A DNA stretch of 64,000 nucleotides, from assembly GCF_021919125.1 (NCBI RefSeq), contig NZ_CP083439.1, forward strand, positions 2,976,001 to 3,040,000, written 5' to 3'. Position 1 is the stretch's first letter; each line of letters begins with the position of its first letter. Positions 15,806 through 24,649 of this stretch are shown here, in pieces. The translations under genes were made by a program, and so were the position numbers. The notes beneath the pieces are model-generated. The model made no database searches, had not been told where the DNA came from, and saw only the letters and a list, made by a program, of their open reading frames with translations. The DNA is from Clavibacter sp. A6099 (GTDB lineage: Bacteria; Actinomycetota; Actinomycetes; Actinomycetales; Microbacteriaceae).

Positions 15806-17503
15806 GTGCCCGCGCTTGACCAGGGATCCCGCAAGGTCGCCACCCGCCGCACCCGGAAGGCAGCCGCCTCGGCGGCCCGCACGGCGTCCGAGGCCGAGGC
15901 CCGTCCCGAGGTGCCGCGGCCGACCCGGGAGGAGCGTCGCGCCCTCCGCACCGCCGCCCGGTCCCACCGTCGCCCGTCGCCGCGCGGCTGGCTCGGCCGC
16001 GCCCGCGGCGAGACGGTGCTCGTGCAGCCCGCCCCGGAGTGGCGCGGCACCACCGTTCAGGTGTGCGGCCTGTGGCCGTACGCGGTCGGATCCAGCAGCC
16101 CCATCAGCGGCGTGCCCCTCGGCCTGCACCTCGACACGGGCGCCACCGTCTGCGCCGACCCGATCTCCTGGTTCCAGTCCGGGATCATCTCCAACCCGTC
16201 GATCTTCGCCCTCGGCCTCCCCGGCCTCGGCAAGTCCACCCTCATCCGCCGCATGTGCGTGGGCGGAGACGGCATGGGCTACCTGCCGCTCGTGCTCGGC
16301 GACCTCAAGCCCGACTACGTCGACATGGTGCACGCGCTCGACGGCCAGGTCATCACGCTCGGGCGCGGTCGCGGGCACCTCAACGTGCTGGATCCGGGCG
16401 GCGCGATCGAGGCGGCCGAGCAGCTGCGGGCCGCGGGCTTCGAGCAGGAGCGCCAGCGCCTCATCGCCGACGCGCACGGCCGGCGCAACACGATGGTCTC
16501 GTCGCTGCTCACCATCCTCCGCAAGCAGGCGCCCGACGACGTGGAGGAGTCGATCATCGACGCGGCCCTGCGCGTGCTCGACGACGAGTTCCCGGGCATC
16601 CCCGTGCTCGCCGACCTGCTGCGCGTGATCCAGGACGCCCACCCCGCCGTGCGCGACGTGGCGGTGGACCGGGGCGACCTCGGGCGCTACCAGGAGATCA
16701 CGCGCGGGCTCGAGGCCAGCCTCATCAGCCTCACGCGCGGCGGCCGGCTCGGCGAGATCTTCGCGCAGCAGACCGACGTGGCGATGCGGCACGACCGGCC
16801 GGTGGTCTACGACGTGTCGTCCATCGACGAGTCGGACACCGACCTGCAGGCCGCCGTGCTCCTCGCCTGCTGGTCGCAGGGCTTCGGCACGGTGAACGTC
16901 GCGACCGCGCTCGCCGACGCGGGCCTCCAGCCCCGGCGGCACTACCTGATCGTGATGGACGAGCTGTGGCGCGCGCTCCGCGTGGGCAAGGGCATCGTCG
17001 ACCGCATCGACTCGCTCACGCGCCTCAACCGGCAGCGCGGTGTGGGGCTCGCGATGATCACGCACACCATGTCCGACCTGCTCGCGCTCGCCGACGAGCA
17101 GGACCGGATGAAGGCGCGCGGCTTCGTCGAGCGCGCCGGCATGGTCGTCGCGGGCGGGCTGCCGCGCGCGGAGATGTCGATGCTCACGCAGGCGGTGGCG
17201 CTGTCGCGGTCGGAGCAGGACCTCGTCATGTCGTGGCAGAACCCGCCCGGCTGGTCGCCCGACCAGGAGCCGCCGGGACGCGGGCGGTTCCTCATCAAGG
17301 TCGGCGGGCACCCGGGGATCCCCGTGCACGTGGAGCTCACCGAGGAGGAGCGGCACATCAACGACACCAACAAGGCGTGGCACGCGACCGAGTCGTTCCC
17401 CGAGCCCGACGAGGCGACCGGGCGGCCGACGGAGCCGGCCGTGGCCGGGGCCGTCGACGGGTTCGACGCCGAGCGCGAGACCGTCGAGGCCGGCGCCGCA
17501 TGA
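15806..17503 (+). CDS. VirB4-like conjugation ATPase
   Basis: A 565-residue AAA+/FtsK-HerA type ATPase. A basic N-terminal tail is followed by the motor: Walker A GLPGLGKST at 137-145, LGDLKPDYVDMVHALDGQVI, and Walker B LIVMDELWRAL. By family it powers substrate movement and pilus assembly at the inner face of the membrane. Start is the GTG at 15806 after GAGAGGAGC. The stop overlaps the ATG of the coupling-protein gene (ATGA at 17500-17503). Confidence 0.88.
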   Translation: MPALDQGSRKVATRRTRKAAASAARTASEAEARPEVPRPTREERRALRTAARSHRRPSPRGWLGRARGETVLVQPAPEWRGTTVQVCGLWPYAVGSSSPISGVPLGLHLDTGATVCADPISWFQSGIISNPSIFALGLPGLGKSTLIRRMCVGGDGMGYLPLVLGDLKPDYVDMVHALDGQVITLGRGRGHLNVLDPGGAIEAAEQLRAAGFEQERQRLIADAHGRRNTMVSSLLTILRKQAPDDVEESIIDAALRVLDDEFPGIPVLADLLRVIQDAHPAVRDVAVDRGDLGRYQEITRGLEASLISLTRGGRLGEIFAQQTDVAMRHDRPVVYDVSSIDESDTDLQAAVLLACWSQGFGTVNVATALADAGLQPRRHYLIVMDELWRALRVGKGIVDRIDSLTRLNRQRGVGLAMITHTMSDLLALADEQDRMKARGFVERAGMVVAGGLPRAEMSMLTQAVALSRSEQDLVMSWQNPPGWSPDQEPPGRGRFLIKVGGHPGIPVHVELTEEERHINDTNKAWHATESFPEPDEATGRPTEPAVAGAVDGFDAERETVEAGAA

Positions 17504-19272
17504 GCTCCGACCGCACCAACCGCCGCGCCGAGCCGGGGCGCGCGAACCCGGGCACGATCATCGCGACGTGGGCGATCGGCATCGCCGCCGGCCTGCTCGC
17601 GTCCGCGTGGGCCGGGCTCGCCGCGGCGCACGCGCTCACGGGCGAGGGGGCGGCACTGCCCGCGGATCCGCTCGCCGCCGCCATCGCGCTGAAGAAGGGC
17701 GAGGTCGCGTGGACCCCGCTCGCGGTCGTGCTCGCCGTGGTGGTCGCCGCGCTCCTCACGGCGCTCGCGGTCGCCGTCGCGCGTGCCGTCCGCCGCCTCG
17801 GCCGCGGCCGCACGCGCGTCGACCGCAGCGCCCGCTACCTCGCCTCCGCGTCCGACCTCGAGGAGCTGCGCGAGCGGGCGTCCCTCGCGAAGGCCGCGCG
17901 CCTCGGCGTGCCGGGTCGGCCCGGGCTGCGGCTCGGCCGCGACCTCCGCTCCGGCGGCATGGTCTACGCGTCGTGGGAGGACGTGGTCGTCGGCATCGCC
18001 GGGCCCCGCGTCGGCAAGACCACCTCGCTCGTGGTGCCGGCGATCCTCGCGGCGCCCGGCGCGCTCATCACCACGTCGAACAAGCCCGACGTCGTGCACG
18101 CCACCCGCGACCTGCGCGCCGGCGTCGGCACCGCGTGGGTCTTCGACCCGCAGCAGGTCGTGGACGAGGAGCCGACCTGGTGGTGGGATCCGCTCTCCTC
18201 CGTCACCGACGACACCTCCGCCGCGAAGCTCGCCGGGCACTTCGCCGCCGGATCCCGCGAGCCCGACGACCGCGGCGACGCCTTCTTCGACGCCGCCGGC
18301 AAGGACCTGCTCACCGGTCTCCTCCTCGCTGCCGCGCTCGACCGCCGGCCCATCACGGACGTGCTCGGCTGGCTCACGGATCCGGACGAGCGCGAGATGG
18401 TGGCCGTGCTCCGCCGCGGCGGCTACCCGCTCATCGCGGACGACGTCGAGAGCGCCTCGCGCACCTCGCCCCGCCAGCGCGACGGCGTGTACGCGACGGC
18501 CCGCAAGATGGCGTCGTGCGTGCGCAGCAGCCGCATCAACAGGTGGATCACCCCAGCCGGCGGCGACGCGGCCGCGGATCCCCGCCCCCGGCTCGACCCC
18601 GACGCCTTCGTCCGCTCCACCGACACCCTCTACTCCCTCTCCGTGGAGGGCGAGGGCACGGCCGCCCCGCTCGTCACGGCGCTCACGGTCGCCATCGTCG
18701 AGGCCGCCGAGCGCCTCGCCCGCACGCAGCCGGGCGGCCGCCTGGCGACGCCGCTCGTGTGCGTGCTCGACGAGGCCGCGAACGTGTGCCGCTGGAAGGA
18801 GCTGCCCGACCTGTACTCGCACCTCGGCTCGCGCGGGATCCCGGTCATGTCGATCTTCCAGTCGTACGCGCAGGGCGTGGACGTGTTCGGCCGCGAGGGC
18901 ATGCGCAAGCTGTTCAGCGCCGCGAACGAGGTCGTGTACCTCGGCGGCGTGAAGGAGGCCGAGTGGCTGCGGGAGCTGTCCGAGCTCATCGGCGACTACG
19001 ACCACGAGACGGTCTCCAGCTCGACGACGCGCGGGGTGCGGTCGACGAGCGTGCAGAACGACCGGCGCCGGATCCTCGACACCGCGGAGCTCGCCGAGCT
19101 GCCCCGCGGCCGTGCCGTGCTGCTCGCGTCCGGGGTGCGCGCCTCGATGATCGCGACCGTGCCGTGGATGGACGGACCCGAGGCCGCCGTCATCCGCGCC
19201 TCGCTCGCGGCGGCCGACGCGCGTGCGACATCCGGCTCGGCGACGGCACCGACGCCGGGGGCCGCGTCGTGA
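17500..19272 (+). CDS. Type IV coupling protein, TraG/VirD4 family
   Basis: A 590-residue protein with two N-terminal membrane helices (about 20-45 and 72-95) and a TraG/TraD motor domain: Walker A GPRVGKTT at 168-175, STSNKPDV-type nucleotide-binding context, Walker B LVCVLDEAANVC, and IPVMSIFQSYAQGVDVFG. It brings DNA or protein substrates to the VirB channel. Overlaps at both ends (ATGA, GTGA) place it in the same operon as the VirB4 ATPase and the DUF4913-like gene. Confidence 0.88.
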   Translation: MSSDRTNRRAEPGRANPGTIIATWAIGIAAGLLASAWAGLAAAHALTGEGAALPADPLAAAIALKKGEVAWTPLAVVLAVVVAALLTALAVAVARAVRRLGRGRTRVDRSARYLASASDLEELRERASLAKAARLGVPGRPGLRLGRDLRSGGMVYASWEDVVVGIAGPRVGKTTSLVVPAILAAPGALITTSNKPDVVHATRDLRAGVGTAWVFDPQQVVDEEPTWWWDPLSSVTDDTSAAKLAGHFAAGSREPDDRGDAFFDAAGKDLLTGLLLAAALDRRPITDVLGWLTDPDEREMVAVLRRGGYPLIADDVESASRTSPRQRDGVYATARKMASCVRSSRINRWITPAGGDAAADPRPRLDPDAFVRSTDTLYSLSVEGEGTAAPLVTALTVAIVEAAERLARTQPGGRLATPLVCVLDEAANVCRWKELPDLYSHLGSRGIPVMSIFQSYAQGVDVFGREGMRKLFSAANEVVYLGGVKEAEWLRELSELIGDYDHETVSSSTTRGVRSTSVQNDRRRILDTAELAELPRGRAVLLASGVRASMIATVPWMDGPEAAVIRASLAAADARATSGSATAPTPGAAS

Positions 19273-19661
19273 CGGACGCCTTCGGCTGGGGCGACGCGCC
19301 CGCAGCGTCCGCATCCGCGGATCCGGTCTTCGCCGACGTCGACGGGTTCGTGCGCGACTTCCTCGCGCCCACCTACCGCCGCGAGGTGAGCCCGCGCGGC
19401 GATGGCCGGTGGGATCCGGAGTGGTGGCGCCACCCCGAGGCCGTCGCGCGACTCGAGGCGCTGTGGCTCGCGTGGGAGGCGCTGCGGCTGGAGGGTGCGA
19501 CCGGGATGAGCGTCTGGTGGCGGGATCACGCCGACTACCACCTCGCCGTCCTCATGGGCCCGACCGGGCCGTTCGCCCGCACATCCGCCACCACCGAGGC
19601 CGGGGAGCCGCTGCCGTGCGCGCCGCGGCCGGAGCCGGATCCGACCGGAGCCCCGTCGTGA
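19269..19661 (+). CDS. DUF4913-like small protein
   Basis: A 130-residue soluble protein: an Ala/Asp-rich start, then VFADVDGFVRDFLAPTYRRE, RWDPEWWRHPEAVARLEALW and MSVWWRDHADYHLAVLMGPT. The aromatic-rich core matches DUF4913, a small domain coded beside TraG-type coupling proteins in actinobacterial plasmids and integrative elements; its role is unknown. GTG start overlaps the coupling-protein stop (GTGA), and its own stop overlaps the next GTG. Confidence 0.8.
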   Translation: MTDAFGWGDAPAASASADPVFADVDGFVRDFLAPTYRREVSPRGDGRWDPEWWRHPEAVARLEALWLAWEALRLEGATGMSVWWRDHADYHLAVLMGPTGPFARTSATTEAGEPLPCAPRPEPDPTGAPS

Positions 19662-20503
19662 AGCGCGAGGTGCCGGGCTGGTTCCGCCTGCTGCTCTGCT
19701 GGCCCGCTCTGCTCGTGCTCGGGATGGGGCTGCTCGCGCTCCTGACCGCGGTGGCGGATCCGTCGGTGCTCACCCGGCCCGAGACGCTCATCCCCGGGCT
19801 CGTGCTCCTGCTCCTGTGCGTCGCGGCGGTGCGGACCCTGATCCGCGGCGCGCGTGTGCTGGCCGGCATGATCCGCGGTGCCCGGCACGAGCTCGCCCGT
19901 CCGGCCCGCGAGGCGGCGGCCGCCGAGGACCTCGCGGCCAGGAGCGCCGCGGGCTGGGCGGAGGCGTGCCGTCTCCGGGCATCGCTGCTGCGCGGGGAGC
20001 GCCCGCCCGGGATCCCCGTCTGGGACGTCGTCGCCGAGCCCGGCGAGGTGTTCCTCTACGACGTGCAGGCGGACTACGAGCGGTACTACGGGCAGGACGT
20101 CGCGTACACCCGCTCGAGCGGGTTCCTCGTCGGGAGCCCCGCGTTCGTGCTCGGCGGGATGGCGGTCGCTGCCCTCGGGAACGCGTCCCGGCGGAGCGCG
20201 GCCGAGGCGCAGGCCGCGGAGCGGTGGCGCGAGCTGCAGCCCGTGCGCCTCGTGATCTCCGACCGCCGCCTCCTCTGCCAGGTCGGCGGCCGATGGCTCG
20301 CGTTCTGGTACGCGGGCATGACGGCCGTCTACCCCGAGGTGGCCGAGTGGGCGCTCGTGTGCCAGTTCCCCGACGTCGAGCCGCTGCGCCTGCGCGGCGT
20401 CGACGCCCCCATCGCCGCCGTGATCACGGTGCTCGGCACCCAGGGCCTCGACGCGCTGCGCGACCACCCGAGCCTGCAGCCGCTGGGGGCGACGGGATCC
20501 TGA
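19658..20503 (+). CDS. Membrane protein of unknown function, end of secretion operon
   Basis: A 281-residue protein with two N-terminal membrane helices (about 9-32 and 45-62), a charged helical segment, and a soluble region containing FLYDVQADYERYYGQDVAYT, a possible short hydrophobic hairpin near 160-172, and RLVISDRRLLCQVGGRWLAF. The latter part resembles PH-like or GRAM-like folds, but I cannot name a family. GTG start overlaps the preceding stop. It is the last gene of the rightward operon and converges on the SpoIIE phosphatase gene. Confidence 0.75.
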   Translation: MKREVPGWFRLLLCWPALLVLGMGLLALLTAVADPSVLTRPETLIPGLVLLLLCVAAVRTLIRGARVLAGMIRGARHELARPAREAAAAEDLAARSAAGWAEACRLRASLLRGERPPGIPVWDVVAEPGEVFLYDVQADYERYYGQDVAYTRSSGFLVGSPAFVLGGMAVAALGNASRRSAAEAQAAERWRELQPVRLVISDRRLLCQVGGRWLAFWYAGMTAVYPEVAEWALVCQFPDVEPLRLRGVDAPIAAVITVLGTQGLDALRDHPSLQPLGATGS

Positions 20504-20525
20504 CGGCCGGGCCGAGGATCAGCGC

Positions 20526-21779
20526 TCAGGCGCCGCCCGCGTAGCGCACGCACACCGCGGACACGTCGTCGCCTACCGTGCCGCGCGATGCCGCGGCGGC
20601 AGCGGCGTCCGCGATGCGGCCGACCGTCTCTGCGGCGTCCGCGGCCGTGCGCACCAGGTCGATGAGCGGGGCGACCGAGTCGAGGGATCCGTCGAAGAGG
20701 TCGAGCGCGCCGTCGGTGAACGCGAGGAGGCGATCCCCGAGTCGGAGCTCGCCGGTTCGCGCCGACCAGGAGGCGCCGGGCACGACGCCGAGCGGGAGGC
20801 CGAGCGCCGGCAGCATCTCGTGCGAGCCGTCCGCGCGGATCACCACCGTGAGGCCGTGGCCGCCGTCGGCGTACGCGAAGCGGCCGGTGGATCCGTCGAC
20901 GCGGCAGTGCAGGAACGTCGCGAACGTCTCGGTCGCGTCGAGGTCGGCCTGGAGCTGCGCCTGCACCGCGGTGACGGTGCCCGCGGCGTCCGGCCCCCGG
21001 TGCGCCTGGAAGCCCGAGCGCACGGCCGACGCGAGGATCGCCGCGCCCGCGCCCTTGCCCATCACGTCGGCGATGGTCACGTGCAGCCCGTCGGCGTCCT
21101 CGCCCCAGGCGTAGAAGTCGCCGCCCACACCACGGGCCGGGCGGCTGATGCCGGCGAGGTCGAAGTCGGGCCAGAGCGGCCGGTCGACGGGGAGGAGCCG
21201 GCGCTGGATGTCGCCCGCGATCTCCTCGTCCCGGCTGTCGCGGAGCTCGCGCTCGACCCAGGCTCCCATCTCGTCGAGCAGCTTCTCCTGGTCGGGCGCG
21301 AACTCGCGCGGCTCGGTGTCGACGAGGCAGAGCGTGCCGACACTCTGGCCGCCGGAGATGAGCGGCCGTCCCGCGTAGAAGCGGATGTGGCGCGGGCCGG
21401 TGACGGTGGTGCGCTCGGCGAAGCGCGCGTCCTGCGTGGCGTCCGGCACCACGAGGATCTCGGGCGAGCGGATCGCGATGTCGCAGAACGACTGCGTGCG
21501 GTCCGACAGCAGGGAGACGCCCGCGGGCTGCGGCGACTTCGTGAACTGCTCGGCGTCGTCGACCAGGTTGATCTCGGCCACCGGCACGCCGAACAGCTCG
21601 CGCGCGACGCGGGTGACGCGGTCGAAGCGCTCCTCCGCGGTGGATCCGACGAGCCGCAGGTCGTGCACGGCCCGGAGGCGAGCGTCCTCGGCGGAACCGC
21701 GCAGGGTCGGGGCGTCACGGCTGGCGCGACCCGCGGGATCCGAGCCACCCGAGCGCGCGACGGTCTCCGGCATGGCCAT
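20526..21779 (-). CDS. GAF domain-containing SpoIIE/PP2C phosphatase
   Basis: A 417-residue cytoplasmic protein. A GAF sensor domain (about 35-180, with AEINLVDDAEQFTKS and YAGRPLISGGQSVGTLCLVD) is followed by a PP2C-type SpoIIE phosphatase (about 190-412) with the metal-binding GVGGDFYAW and IADVMGKGAG. By family it dephosphorylates a STAS anti-anti-sigma factor, and the STAS and kinase genes lie three genes upstream. Start is the ATG at 21777-21779, after GGGGGAG. A hairpin separates it from the membrane phosphatase gene, so it may have its own promoter. Confidence 0.87.
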   Translation of the reverse strand: MAMPETVARSGGSDPAGRASRDAPTLRGSAEDARLRAVHDLRLVGSTAEERFDRVTRVARELFGVPVAEINLVDDAEQFTKSPQPAGVSLLSDRTQSFCDIAIRSPEILVVPDATQDARFAERTTVTGPRHIRFYAGRPLISGGQSVGTLCLVDTEPREFAPDQEKLLDEMGAWVERELRDSRDEEIAGDIQRRLLPVDRPLWPDFDLAGISRPARGVGGDFYAWGEDADGLHVTIADVMGKGAGAAILASAVRSGFQAHRGPDAAGTVTAVQAQLQADLDATETFATFLHCRVDGSTGRFAYADGGHGLTVVIRADGSHEMLPALGLPLGVVPGASWSARTGELRLGDRLLAFTDGALDLFDGSLDSVAPLIDLVRTAADAAETVGRIADAAAAAASRGTVGDDVSAVCVRYAGGA

Positions 21780-21884
21780 GTGCTCCCCCTGGTGGATCGG
21801 GCGCCGTTCGCGCCGGGCGGATGCCGCCCGCCGCACGATCCCCCCGGACCGCGGCGCCTGCTTCGAGTGTATGCGCTGGTGTTC

Positions 21885-21912
21885 GGAGCCCACCCCGGAT
21901 CGGAGGGGCTCC
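21885..21912 (-). terminator. Hairpin after the membrane phosphatase gene
   Basis: A 7-bp inverted repeat GGAGCCC/GGGCTCC around a 14-base loop, about 20 bases after the stop at 21933. Moderately strong, no U-tract. Confidence 0.4.
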
Positions 21913-21932
21913 ACAGCCAGCCGGGCGAGCCG

Positions 21933-23261
21933 TCACGCCTCGCGGCGCAGCACCACCACGGTCACGTCGTCGGGGTTGGCCTGGCCGCCGGCGAGGTCGG
22001 TGATCCGCCGCACCAGCTCGTCCGCCGACGCGGACGCGCGCGCCAGCTCGGCCACCCGGTCGACCGCGCGGAGCGTGCCGTCGTAGAGGTCGAGCACGCC
22101 GTCGCTGAACGTGACGATGAGGTCGCCCGGGCCGAGCACGACCTCGTGCGCGCCCCACCCGGACGCGCCCGGCACGCCGACGGGCAGGTCGCTGGACTCG
22201 AGCCGATCGTGGGTGCCGTCCGCACGCACGACCGCCGAGAGGCCGTGGCCCGCGTCGGCGTAGAGGACGGTGTGGTCCTCGGCGCGCACGCGGGCGTGGA
22301 ACACCGTCGCGAAGGACGCGGCCGCGCTCATCTCCGCGGTGAAGCAGTCGGCGGTGCGCTCGATGGCGGCGACAGGATCCGGGACGTTCTTGGCGCTGCG
22401 CACGACCGCGCGCGCGGTGGCCGCGATGATGCCCGCCCCCACGCCCTTCCCCATCACGTCGCCGAGGGTGAACGCCAGGCCCTCCTTCACCGGGTACCAG
22501 TCGAAGAAGTCCCCGCCCACCGCCTTGGACGGCAGGCACGCGCCCGCGACCTGGTACCCGGCGAGCGGCACGGTCGCCTTCGGCAGGAGCGCCTGCTGCA
22601 CGATGGACGCGCGGGTCAGCTCCTCCTCGCTCACCCGCTCCCGGTCGCGGGCGGCCTCGAGGCTGAAGCGGGTGCGCCGGGACAGCTCGTTGACCACGAG
22701 CGCCGCGACCGCGAAGGCCAGGGCGCTGAAGAACCCGCGCCACAGCTCGTTCGCGTTCTGCGAGCCGAGCCGGAGCAGGAGCGGGAGGCCGAGGCTCACG
22801 TAGACGCCGACGAACGCGACGAGCACGTTCCAGCGGCTGGGGTTCAGGCTGAACCAGACCACCGGGAGGATCAGCAAGGACCCGAACACGGACGCGCTCT
22901 CGCCCGTCCCGATCCGCAGCAGGCCGACGGCGAGGAAGTCGAGCGCGGGCACGACCACGGCGAAGCGCGCGAGGTCCGGGCGCAGGGTGACGACGACGGC
23001 GAGCAGGGTGCCGACCACGAGGATCCCGCACGAGACGAGGAGCGCGCGCGGCGCCGTGATCCCGAGCGTGGGCACGACCATGCTCGCCAGCACCGCGAGC
23101 ACGAAGAGCGCCAGCATCGGCAGCTGCTTGAGCATGGGGGTGGGGCCGGACGTGCCGGCGGATCCGGATCGGGCGGCGGACTCGGGGATCCAGGCCGCGC
23201 GGCCGACCCACGCGGGGAACGGGAACGCGGCGAGACCGGACGCGCGCGCGGGCGAGCTCAT
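21933..23261 (-). CDS. Membrane-bound SpoIIE/PP2C phosphatase
   Basis: A 442-residue protein: about six membrane helices between residues 44 and 190, a short coiled linker (ELSRRTRFSLEAARDRERVS), and a SpoIIE phosphatase domain from about 215 with KAVGGDFFDWY and LGDVMGKGVGAG. Likely an RsbU/SpoIIE-type activator that responds to a membrane-sensed signal and acts on the STAS protein encoded two genes upstream. The ATG at 23261 overlaps the kinase stop (ATGA). Confidence 0.87.
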   Translation of the reverse strand: MSSPARASGLAAFPFPAWVGRAAWIPESAARSGSAGTSGPTPMLKQLPMLALFVLAVLASMVVPTLGITAPRALLVSCGILVVGTLLAVVVTLRPDLARFAVVVPALDFLAVGLLRIGTGESASVFGSLLILPVVWFSLNPSRWNVLVAFVGVYVSLGLPLLLRLGSQNANELWRGFFSALAFAVAALVVNELSRRTRFSLEAARDRERVSEEELTRASIVQQALLPKATVPLAGYQVAGACLPSKAVGGDFFDWYPVKEGLAFTLGDVMGKGVGAGIIAATARAVVRSAKNVPDPVAAIERTADCFTAEMSAAASFATVFHARVRAEDHTVLYADAGHGLSAVVRADGTHDRLESSDLPVGVPGASGWGAHEVVLGPGDLIVTFSDGVLDLYDGTLRAVDRVAELARASASADELVRRITDLAGGQANPDDVTVVVLRREA

Positions 23262-23683
23262 CAGGACGCCTCGGGCTCGATCCGGGTCCGGCGGACGCTC
23301 CACACGTTCTCGCCGCCGACCCGCTCGTAGGTCAGCTCGTCGCAGAGCATCTGCACCATCGCGAGGCCGCGGCCCGACTCGGCGTCGGCACCAGGCATCT
23401 CGCGCGTGGTGAGGCGGAAGTCACCCGGCTCGGATCCGTCGCGCAGCCGCGCGCTCATCACGCCGTCGTCGACGGTGACGCTCACCACGCAGGTGACGCC
23501 CTGGCCGTCGTCGGCGTGCTCGATCACGTTGGATGCCAGCTCGATGAGCGCGGTCTCGAAGGCCATCCGGTCCAGGGCGCCCACGTCGGGGCGGTCGTCC
23601 CAGAGGCCGGCGACGAGCTCGTGGACCGCATCCACGTCGTCGGGCGGGGACTGGAGCGTGAGGCTGCGGGTGGTCTCAGTCAC
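23261..23683 (-). CDS. Anti-sigma factor serine kinase, RsbW-like
   Basis: A 140-residue GHKL ATPase with the N-box LIELASNVIEHA and the G-box ESGRGLAMVQ. In partner-switching systems such a kinase binds a sigma factor and releases it when the unphosphorylated STAS protein is available; it inactivates that protein by serine phosphorylation. The start overlaps the STAS stop by eight bases and the stop overlaps the phosphatase ATG, so kinase, STAS and phosphatase are one operon. No sigma-factor gene is adjacent. Confidence 0.87.
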   Translation of the reverse strand: MTETTRSLTLQSPPDDVDAVHELVAGLWDDRPDVGALDRMAFETALIELASNVIEHADDGQGVTCVVSVTVDDGVMSARLRDGSEPGDFRLTTREMPGADAESGRGLAMVQMLCDELTYERVGGENVWSVRRTRIEPEAS

Positions 23684-24014
23684 GGTAGGCCGCCTCGGCC
23701 GTCGGGGTGGAGATCAGCACCCGGTCGAGGTTGGAGAGCTGCAGCACCATCTGGACCTGCGGGCCGGGCGCCGAGATGCGGAGGTCGCCGCCGGCGTCGC
23801 GCGCGGAGCGGAGGCCGGCGATGAGGGCGCCGAGGCCGGAGGAGTCGATGAAGTCGACGCCGGCGAGGTCGACGACGATGCGCGCGGGCGCGGGATCCAG
23901 CGCGTCGTGGATCGCCTGCCGGAGCTCGGGGGCCGCGGCCATGTTGAGCATCCCTGCGGCCGTGACGACGGTGACGTCGTCCTCGCGTCGTGCGGTGGCG
24001 GTCGTGAGCGCCAT
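23676..24014 (-). CDS. STAS domain anti-anti-sigma factor, RsbV-like
   Basis: A 112-residue STAS protein. The phosphorylation loop reads VDFIDSSGLGALIAGL; the first serine after IDS is the expected target of the RsbW-like kinase encoded next. First gene of the partner-switching operon. The 265 bases upstream (24015-24280) hold the divergent starts, with only a short tandem of GGTCCCCCGC near 24080-24100 and no promoter I trust. Confidence 0.88.
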   Translation of the reverse strand: MALTTATARREDDVTVVTAAGMLNMAAAPELRQAIHDALDPAPARIVVDLAGVDFIDSSGLGALIAGLRSARDAGGDLRISAPGPQVQMVLQLSNLDRVLISTPTAEAAYRD

Positions 24015-24280
24015 GCGTCCCCCTCGGGTGTCCCGTGCACCGACGTCGGCATCCCCCGATGCGGCCGGCGGGCGGCGCCGGTCCCCCGCGGTCCCCCGCG
24101 CGGATCCCCTGACTCCACCGCCCCCATCCTCTCATCCATCGTCCGAGGAAATACGATGGGTCGGGCGTCCCGTCGCATGTCCGCGCGGCGCATCCGAGTG
24201 GCGAGGCCCACGACGCCCGATTACGGTGCCGCTGACCCGCACGCACGAGCACGGCCGCACAGGCCGCACGAGGAGAGACC

Positions 24281-24649
24281 GTGTCGACCGCACCCGATCA
24301 CGTGCCGACCGAGCGCCGCATCACTCGGCTGGCGATCGAGACCTCCGTCGCGATGGCCTGGAACGCGGAGGGCGCGATCCGCGGTCTGCCGCCGCTCGCG
24401 TGGCAGCTCGGGGGCCCCTGGGAGGGCGTGCACTTCTCGGGCGACGCCGACGCGTACGCGCCCGAGGCGCGGCGTGAGGTGATCGAGTCGTGGATCGCGG
24501 GGCTCGGCCTGGCCGACGCCATCGACCTCACCGACGGCCCGCTCGCCCGCCGCGGCGAGGACATGGTCTGGACGGGCGCCATCGACGAGGTCGTGTTCGA
24601 GCTCCGCTACCCGGCCGAGTACGCGGATCCCGCCGGGCCGGACGCCTAG
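24281..24649 (+). CDS. Hypothetical protein
   Basis: A 122-residue soluble acidic protein (MSTAPDHVPTERRITRLAIE at the start; WEGVHFSGDADAYAPEARRE in the middle) that I do not recognise. GTG start after GAGGAGAG. Its TAG stop shares CTAG with the stop of the convergent phosphatase gene, the second such case in the window. Divergent from the STAS operon. Confidence 0.7.
   Translation: MSTAPDHVPTERRITRLAIETSVAMAWNAEGAIRGLPPLAWQLGGPWEGVHFSGDADAYAPEARREVIESWIAGLGLADAIDLTDGPLARRGEDMVWTGAIDEVVFELRYPAEYADPAGPDA

Noticed and set aside
13058-17383. Very long minus-strand open frame (over 1400 codons) opposite the secretion genes
   Set aside because: Composition is Arg/Gly/Val/His-rich without family signatures, and it lies opposite four recognisable genes. 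It is a high-GC shadow frame.
6636-20503. Complete integrative conjugative element with ends
   Set aside because: No relaxase, integrase, tRNA target or terminal direct repeats were seen around the locus within the window.
24080-24100. Tandem GGTCCCCCGC as an operator of the STAS operon
   Set aside because: Two imperfect GC-rich copies in a GC-rich leader are expected by chance and give no promoter context.
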